18,727 nt of DNA from Burkholderiaceae bacterium. GTDB taxonomy: Bacteria; Pseudomonadota; Gammaproteobacteria; Burkholderiales; Burkholderiaceae_F. Position 1 is the first letter of the stretch, and each line of letters starts with the position of its first letter. The position numbers and the translations under genes are program-made. The stretch lies in the NCBI GenBank assembly GCA_013696665.1, contig JACCYC010000076.1, forward strand, positions 1 to 18,727, in the 5' to 3' direction. This document shows, piece after piece, positions 14,393-18,727 of this stretch. A model generated the notes under the pieces. It saw only the letters and a list, made by a program, of their open reading frames with translations. It did no database searches and was not told where the DNA came from.

Positions 14393-15478
14393 CTAGTCGA
14401 ATGTCGGCGACTCGACGCCGAGAATCTTGTGCAGCTTCGGACTCGTGGTGGTGTACTGCAGGTGCACCTTGCGCTCCGGAAACACGTAACGCGTAGCTCC
14501 GAACGCTGCGAGCGCGGCTTCGTGAAAGCCGGACAGAATCAATTTCTTCTTGCCCGGATACACGTTGATATCGCCGACCGCGAAAATGCCGGCAATGTTG
14601 GTCTCGAATTTCTCGGTGTCCACTGTGACCTGCCTGCGCTCGATTCCAAGGCCCCACTCGGCAATCGGGCCAAGCTTCGGTGATAAGCCAAAGAACACCA
14701 GCAGGTGATCGAGCGGAACGCGTCGCGTCAGTCCATCGGCCGACGTCACCCGTATGTCGGTCATGGTGCCGTCCAATTCCTGAAACCCGCTGATTTGCCC
14801 CACCAGCATCTGCATCTCGTGCAGGTCGCAGCGTGCCTTCATTTTCGCAACCGACGCGGGTGCCGCGCGAAAGCCATCGCGACGGTGCACGAGTACGACG
14901 CTGGCGGCCTTGTCGGCAAATTCGAGCGCCCAATCGAGCGCAGAGTCGCCGCCACCGGCGATTACAAGATTCTTGCCCTCAAATTGCGACGGGTCCCTGA
15001 CGCGGTAATGCAATTGCGCACCGGCAAAACGGTCGATGCCCTCGACCTTTAACGTGCGAGGCTGAAAAGAACCGACGCCGCCGGCCACGATAACGACCTT
15101 GGTCAAAAAGCGAGCGCCTTTGCTGGTTTCAACGTAGAAGCGCCCGTCATCTTGCTTCTGCACCGCTGTGACTTCCTGCCCGAGATGAAACGCGGCGCCG
15201 AACGGCTCAATCTGCTTCAGCAGCGCGTCAGTCAGTTCCTTGCCCGTGCACACCGGAATCGCGGGGATGTCGTAAATCGGCTTGTCGGGATAGAGCTCGG
15301 TGCATTGGCCACCCACCTCCGGCAGCGAATCGACGACATGCGCCTTGATCTCGAGTAACCCGAGCTCGAACACCTGAAACAACCCTACGGGCCCGGCGCC
15401 AACGATGACGGCGTCGGTCTCGGTCGGCTGAGCAGCCACTGCGCTGGCGGCGATCAGCGAAACATTCTCGGATTTCAT
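14393..15478 (-). CDS. Thioredoxin reductase-like ferredoxin/flavodoxin--NADP+ reductase (YumC type)
   Basis: 361 residues with two dinucleotide-binding folds: FAD motif GAGPVG at 27-32 and NADPH motif GGGDSALDWA at about 175-184, followed by HRR at 198-200 suited to the NADPH 2'-phosphate. GIFAVGDINVYP near residue 290 is the second FAD-contact motif. The protein resembles thioredoxin reductase but has no redox CxxC. Instead it carries GGQCTELYPDKPIYDIP, the signature of YumC-type FNR, so electron transfer between NADPH and ferredoxin or flavodoxin is the expected role. The N-terminus before the first strand is about 20 residues and variable; the ATG at 15478 has no Shine-Dalgarno. It lies 63 bp downstream of bepA on the same strand, with a possible promoter in the gap. 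Confidence 0.9.
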   Translation of the reverse strand: MKSENVSLIAASAVAAQPTETDAVIVGAGPVGLFQVFELGLLEIKAHVVDSLPEVGGQCTELYPDKPIYDIPAIPVCTGKELTDALLKQIEPFGAAFHLGQEVTAVQKQDDGRFYVETSKGARFLTKVVIVAGGVGSFQPRTLKVEGIDRFAGAQLHYRVRDPSQFEGKNLVIAGGGDSALDWALEFADKAASVVLVHRRDGFRAAPASVAKMKARCDLHEMQMLVGQISGFQELDGTMTDIRVTSADGLTRRVPLDHLLVFFGLSPKLGPIAEWGLGIERRQVTVDTEKFETNIAGIFAVGDINVYPGKKKLILSGFHEAALAAFGATRYVFPERKVHLQYTTTSPKLHKILGVESPTFD

Positions 15479-15523
15479 TGATTGATAAATGCGTAGTGGC
15501 GCGCCGGTTGGCGCAAGCGCGGA

Positions 15524-15529
15524 ATTGTA
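15524..15529 (-). promoter_or_regulatory. Possible -10 element upstream of the FNR gene
   Basis: TACAAT on the minus strand (five of six consensus bases) lies 45 bp before the reductase ATG, just after the bepA stop. The -35 position 17 bp upstream is GCCGCC, a poor match. It would give the reductase its own transcript with a leader of about 40 nt, but support rests on one hexamer. Confidence 0.28.
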
Positions 15530-15541
15530 CGGATGCAGGCG

Positions 15542-17059
15542 CTAACGGCGGCGTTCGTCGGGTTCGCGCCTTGATGCTTCTCTGATGTTGTCGCGGTCGC
15601 GCTTGACCTCGGCCTGCAGTTCACGCAGCCGCGCATCAATCTCGGACATCGTATAAAAATCGCCGTCATTGGCGCGCCGCGCAAGCTCCAGCTGGTTGAC
15701 CGCTGCCTGCGGGGCGCCGAGCAACGCGTACATTTCGGCGATCGACTGATGCTGCAGCGACTGGCGATTCAACGCCGCATACGAACGACCGAGCAGCGCG
15801 TGATACGCCGGCTGCGAACGCTGAATTGCCTGCTGCTGGCGCAAAAAGACGATCGCCGCCTCGTGCTGGCCGGTCTTGTTCAACACGTCCAGGTAGTGGC
15901 TGGTTGCGAGCGACGACAATGGAAAACGCGCCGCAACCTCACCTGACAGCTTGACGGCAGCGGCACGCTCGGAATCGTCGCGAGCAATGGCAAATCGAGC
16001 TTCGGCAACGATCTTGTCGAGAATCGCCGAAGGCGCTGGCGACAAGCGGCGCGCCGTCTGTGCTGCCTGCACGGACAGATCGGGTTGATTGAGTTTCAGT
16101 GCGGCCACTGCGATGCCGTAGCGCGCCGCTATCTCGGACGACGTGGTCTGATTTTTCAGCTGGCCATTGAAATATTCAAGCGCATCGCGCCAACCCTGCG
16201 TCGTAGGTTCCTGCAGAACGCGCAGACGCGCGCGGATCAACTGGAAGGCCAAGCTGTCGGGCCGCTGCTTGATGCGCAGATTTCGCGTGCGATTCTGCAT
16301 ATCCGAGATGCGCTCGACCGTCATCGGATGCGTGCGCAGATACGCCGGGGCCGCGCTCTCATAGATGCGCGTGCCCGATTGCAGCCGACCAAAGAAAGAC
16401 TCCATGCCGCGACTGTCGTAACCGGCATCGGTCAGCGTCTGAAACCCCACGCGATCAGCCTCGCGTTCGGCTTCGCGTGAGAAGTTCAGCTGTTGCTGAA
16501 TCAGCGCAGCCTGGGTGCCGATGATCGCGGCCTGCGCAACGTCGCCGCTGGACGATCCGCCAGCCCGCGACGCGAGCAGGGCGAGCAGCAGCGCGCCGAT
16601 TGCAAGGGCAGCCGATTCGCGCTGCTTGGCGAGCATGCGAGCGATGTGGCGCTGCGTGACGTGACCGATTTCGTGCGACATCACGCCTGCCAGCTCGGAT
16701 TCATTTTGCGCCGCCAGGATCAGTCCAGTGTGCACGCCGATAAATCCGCCGGGCAATGCGAACGCGTTGAGCATCGGGTCGCGGATGGCAAAGAAAACGA
16801 AGTCGAGCGAGCGCGAAGGGCTGAATGAAACCAGCTCATAGCCGAGATGATTCAGATATTCGGTCGTTTCGGTATCGGCCAGGTAGTCGGGCTCGCGCCT
16901 GACTTCCAGCATGATCTGCTCACCGAGGCGGCGCTCGGTTGCAGGTGAAAGCTCCTCGCTGCCCGCATCGCCGAGCGAAGGCAGATCGATCGCTTGCGAG
17001 AATGCCGGCGGTGCATTCAGCACAAAGGCAACCACGAGGACGACGAAAGTTCGGAACAT
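15542..17059 (-). CDS. bepA: BepA-like periplasmic M48 metalloprotease with TPR domain
   Basis: 505 residues from the ATG at 17059; a GTG two codons upstream (17065) is an alternative, and neither has a Shine-Dalgarno. A hydrophobic signal peptide ends near PPAFSQA. The M48 motif HEIGH is at residues 129-133, Glu198 in SREAEREADRVG is the third zinc ligand, and His244 in YLRTHPMTVERI matches the regulatory histidine of E. coli BepA. A membrane-associating hydrophobic stretch (ALAIGALLLALLASRAG) follows the active site, and the C-terminal ~200 residues are helical TPR-like repeats. E. coli BepA (487 aa) assists LptD maturation and BAM function and degrades stalled outer-membrane proteins. The extreme C-terminus is charged and Arg-rich. 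It is divergent from moaC. Confidence 0.93.
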   Translation of the reverse strand: MFRTFVVLVVAFVLNAPPAFSQAIDLPSLGDAGSEELSPATERRLGEQIMLEVRREPDYLADTETTEYLNHLGYELVSFSPSRSLDFVFFAIRDPMLNAFALPGGFIGVHTGLILAAQNESELAGVMSHEIGHVTQRHIARMLAKQRESAALAIGALLLALLASRAGGSSSGDVAQAAIIGTQAALIQQQLNFSREAEREADRVGFQTLTDAGYDSRGMESFFGRLQSGTRIYESAAPAYLRTHPMTVERISDMQNRTRNLRIKQRPDSLAFQLIRARLRVLQEPTTQGWRDALEYFNGQLKNQTTSSEIAARYGIAVAALKLNQPDLSVQAAQTARRLSPAPSAILDKIVAEARFAIARDDSERAAAVKLSGEVAARFPLSSLATSHYLDVLNKTGQHEAAIVFLRQQQAIQRSQPAYHALLGRSYAALNRQSLQHQSIAEMYALLGAPQAAVNQLELARRANDGDFYTMSEIDARLRELQAEVKRDRDNIREASRREPDERRR

Positions 17060-17075
17060 GCGCACGTCGGGGCGA

Positions 17076-17098
17076 ACCAGGATCGCTGGTCCGTTTTT
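17076..17098 (+). other. Short hairpin with T-tract in the bepA/moaC divergent region
   Basis: ACCAG (17076-17080) pairs with CTGGT (17086-17090) around a 5-nt loop, followed by CCG and five T residues. It looks like a miniature intrinsic terminator on the plus strand, but no plus-strand gene precedes it, so it may be an operator-like dyad or chance. The stem is only 5 bp. Confidence 0.2.
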
Positions 17099-17124
17099 GT
17101 TGCATTCGAGTCGGTTTGTATGAT
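17097..17124 (+). promoter_or_regulatory. Candidate sigma70 promoter for moaC
   Basis: TTGTTG (17097-17102) and TATGAT (17119-17124) are separated by 16 bp. The -10 matches five of six consensus bases and the -35 matches three. Initiation would fall near 17131, about 40 nt before the moaC start. It is the only plausible pair I see in the gap. Confidence 0.38.
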
Positions 17125-17172
17125 AGCTACTAATCTACTTCGTTCCGTCGCCCGTCGCCCGAGAAACTGCAG

Positions 17173-17652
17173 GTGAATTCACTCACTCACTTTGATGCTG
17201 CCGGGCAGGCGCAGATGGTCGATGTCGGAGACAAGACTTCAACGCATCGCGTGGCAGTCGCGGCAGGGCGCATTTGCATGCGTCCTGAAACGTTACAACT
17301 CATCGTGTCGGGTAATGCAAAGAAAGGCGACGTTCTGGGGGTCGCGCGCGTCGCCGCCATTCAGGGCGCAAAGCGCACCGCCGAGCTGATCCCTTTGTGT
17401 CATCCGCTTGCACTTACCCGAATCGCGATCGACTTCGATGTCGACCAGGCGGGCAACGCGGTCGAATGCCGCGCTCAGGTCGAAACCCATGGTCCGACCG
17501 GCGTCGAGATGGAAGCGCTGACGGCCGTGCAGGTGGGCTTGCTCACGATCTACGACATGTGCAAAGCGGTCGATCGCGCGATGGTGATCAGCAACGTCAG
17601 ACTGCTCGAAAAACAAGGCGGCAAATCGGGCAGTTACGTTGCTGGCTCCTGA
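17173..17652 (+). CDS. moaC: Cyclic pyranopterin monophosphate synthase MoaC
   Basis: 159 residues, the usual MoaC length (E. coli 161). The N-terminal LTHFDAAGQAQMVDVGDK, the KRTAELIPLCHPL block and TGVEMEALTAVQVGLLTIYDMCKAV are diagnostic. Catalytic residues fall at the same numbers as in E. coli: Lys51 (KGD), Asp128 and Lys131 (YDMCK). With MoaA it converts GTP via 3',8-cyclo-7,8-dihydro-GTP to cyclic pyranopterin monophosphate, the first step of molybdenum cofactor synthesis. The start is GTG at 17173, giving a normal N-terminus; the Shine-Dalgarno is weak (GAGA). No other mo-genes lie nearby. The following gene begins immediately after the stop, implying co-translation. Confidence 0.97.
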   Translation: MNSLTHFDAAGQAQMVDVGDKTSTHRVAVAAGRICMRPETLQLIVSGNAKKGDVLGVARVAAIQGAKRTAELIPLCHPLALTRIAIDFDVDQAGNAVECRAQVETHGPTGVEMEALTAVQVGLLTIYDMCKAVDRAMVISNVRLLEKQGGKSGSYVAGS

Positions 17653-18621
17653 TTGAGCGCGTTGCGTTTTTATGCGGCCGACGCAGTTCATGCTGCTTTG
17701 AGCTTGCCCGCGCTGGCCGATGCCATCGCTCAGGCGCTGCGAGACGGTGTCTCGGCTCCACTGCGGCATGCGCATTCGATCTCGCGCAACGATTCGTTGC
17801 TGCTGATGCCGGCGTGGAGCGCGCGAGACCAGGGCGCAATCGGCGTCAAACTGGTGACTGTGTTTCCGGGCAACGCGGCGAATGTCGGAGCAGTCGACGC
17901 GTGCTCAACTCCGACAGTCAACGCCGTATATGTCCTGTTCGACCGCCACAACGGGGCCCCGCGCGCCGTCATTGATGGCGAGGCGCTGACACTGCGCCGC
18001 ACTGCCGCCGCGTCGCTGCTTGCCGCGCGTTATCTGGCGCCTGCCGATGTGCGCACCGTGCTTATCGTGGGTACCGGCCGGCTCGCGCGATTCATGGCAC
18101 GAGCGCACTGCACTGGCCGTAACGTCGAGCGGCTTCTGATCTGGGGACGCAACCCCGAGCGCGCCCAATCGCTGGCGGCAGTGTTGCGGGCAGACGCGCT
18201 GCCGGCAGAGGCTGTCGACGATCTGCAGCGTGCAGTCAGCGAAGCCCACATCATCAGTTGCGCGACGACTGCCACCGCGCCGATCGTTTACGGGGCTTGG
18301 CTCGCGCCCGGAACCCACCTCGATCTTGTCGGTGGGTTCAAACGCAATATGCGCGAAGTCGACGATGCGGCGGTTCGAAGCGCGCGCATCTACGTCGACA
18401 CTTACGCAGGTGCACTCGCTGAGGCCGGTGACATCGTCGATCCGATCGAGCGCGGCGTGATCACGCGCCAGGATATTGCCGGAGAGCTTGGCGATCTGAT
18501 CGCCGGACGAGTCGATGGCAGACGCTCGGTCGGCGACATCACGCTATTCAAATCGGTGGGCACTGCAATTGAAGATCTTGCGGCCGCGCAGATGTTGCTC
18601 AGCGTGACCGGCGCTGCCTAA
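17653..18621 (+). CDS. Ornithine cyclodeaminase / mu-crystallin family reductase
   Basis: 322 residues with the OCD/mu-crystallin fold. Lys66 lies in GVKLVTVFPGN, Arg115/Arg116 in LTLRRTAAAS, and the Rossmann motif GTGRLA spans 140-145. At the place where ornithine cyclodeaminases carry a GGDxxGKTE-like segment with the catalytic Asp, this protein reads GGFKRNMREVDD (227-238). That segment resembles ketimine reductases, delta1-pyrroline-2-carboxylate reductases and alanine dehydrogenases of the same family. An NAD(P)H-dependent imine reductase acting on proline- or lysine-related cyclic imines is therefore a better guess than ammonia-releasing cyclisation of ornithine. The start TTG at 17653 directly abuts the moaC TGA (17650-17652), with a second TTG three codons later. 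It overlaps the convergent recN stop by a few bases. Confidence 0.9.
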   Translation: MSALRFYAADAVHAALSLPALADAIAQALRDGVSAPLRHAHSISRNDSLLLMPAWSARDQGAIGVKLVTVFPGNAANVGAVDACSTPTVNAVYVLFDRHNGAPRAVIDGEALTLRRTAAASLLAARYLAPADVRTVLIVGTGRLARFMARAHCTGRNVERLLIWGRNPERAQSLAAVLRADALPAEAVDDLQRAVSEAHIISCATTATAPIVYGAWLAPGTHLDLVGGFKRNMREVDDAAVRSARIYVDTYAGALAEAGDIVDPIERGVITRQDIAGELGDLIAGRVDGRRSVGDITLFKSVGTAIEDLAAAQMLLSVTGAA

Positions 18622-18727
18622 CCCGCCAACAGCTCGCGTGCGTGCTTGCGGGTCGTGTCGGTAATTTCCTGGCCACCCAGCATGCGCGCCACTTCTTCGA
18701 TGCGGCTTTTTCGGTCGAGCTGCATCA
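18618..18727 (-). CDS. recN: DNA repair protein RecN, C-terminal end only (rest outside window)
   Basis: The minus strand is open from the window edge to TAG at 18620-18618, giving about 36 codons. The residues RIEEVARMLGGQEITDT followed by TRKHARELLAG match the end of RecN, where EEIARMLGG..IT..T..HA.ELL is conserved. RecN is an SMC-like ATPase that helps repair double-strand breaks, usually SOS-induced. Its ATPase domains and promoter are not visible. The stop overlaps the TAA of the convergent reductase gene. Confidence 0.85.
   Translation of the reverse strand, partial: MQLDRKSRIEEVARMLGGQEITDTTRKHARELLAG

Noticed and set aside
17066..17172. Molybdenum-cofactor riboswitch upstream of moaC
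   Set aside because: The gap is only 107 bp and holds one 5-bp hairpin; nothing like the multi-stem Moco RNA element can be drawn.
1..18727. Mobile elements, defence systems, CRISPR arrays, biosynthetic clusters
   Set aside because: No transposase, integrase, repeat array, nuclease/helicase pairing or modular synthase is present; genes are housekeeping types with uniform composition and tight packing.

Overview
The window is a stretch of ordinary, densely packed bacterial chromosome. It is GC-rich (roughly 60 % by eye). Gene content and protein flavour point to a betaproteobacterium: a Burkholderiales-like branched-chain aminotransferase, an OmpA with a proline-rich linker, the yhdP-nitrilase-tldD cluster divergent from glnE, and a DUF2946-type protein. 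I cannot place it below class/order level. There is no rRNA, tRNA, CRISPR array, insertion sequence, phage gene or other sign of recent transfer. Coding density is high, and the longest gap without a gene is about 107 bp.

Layout, left to right. (1) 1-600 (+) is the 3' end of an OmpA-family outer-membrane protein; it converges on a minus-strand cluster across a hairpin. (2) 7017-683 (-) is the cluster yhdP (AsmA-like, envelope lipid transport), a nitrilase-superfamily amidase (4-bp ATGA overlap with yhdP), and tldD (metalloprotease subunit). A possible 15-codon leader ORF with a strong Shine-Dalgarno sequence lies just upstream of yhdP. (3) 7106-9961 (+) is glnE, the bifunctional adenylyltransferase/adenylyl-removase controlling glutamine synthetase, divergent from yhdP. 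(4) 11051-9982 (-) is azlC-azlD, a two-component branched-chain amino acid exporter with a 4-bp GTGA overlap. (5) 11128-13733 (+) is ilvE (branched-chain aminotransferase), a zf-CHCC zinc-finger mini-protein whose start lies inside the ilvE 3' end, an NTF2/SnoaL-like protein and a YheT-type alpha/beta hydrolase. They are probably co-transcribed and are followed by a DUF2946-type protein (13796-14383). (6) 17059-14393 (-) is bepA (M48 periplasmic metalloprotease with TPRs) followed by a YumC-type ferredoxin/flavodoxin-NADP+ reductase. (7) 17173-18621 (+) is moaC (molybdopterin synthesis) and an ornithine-cyclodeaminase/mu-crystallin family reductase that begins directly after the moaC stop. (8) 18618-18727 (-) is the C-terminus of recN.

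Functional themes are nitrogen and amino acid metabolism (glnE, azlCD, ilvE, the cyclodeaminase-family enzyme), envelope biogenesis and quality control (ompA, yhdP, bepA), peptide and damaged-metabolite processing (tldD, nitrilase) and cofactor/redox work (moaC, FNR). The most coherent local logic is the branched-chain amino acid block, where an exporter and a transaminase share a 76-bp divergent control region.

I found no convincing undescribed multi-gene system. The points most worth a second look are the possible leader ORF before yhdP, the compact azlC/ilvE divergent promoter region, the 47-nt gene overlap at the end of ilvE, and the active-site signature of the cyclodeaminase-family protein, which argues against true ornithine cyclodeaminase activity.
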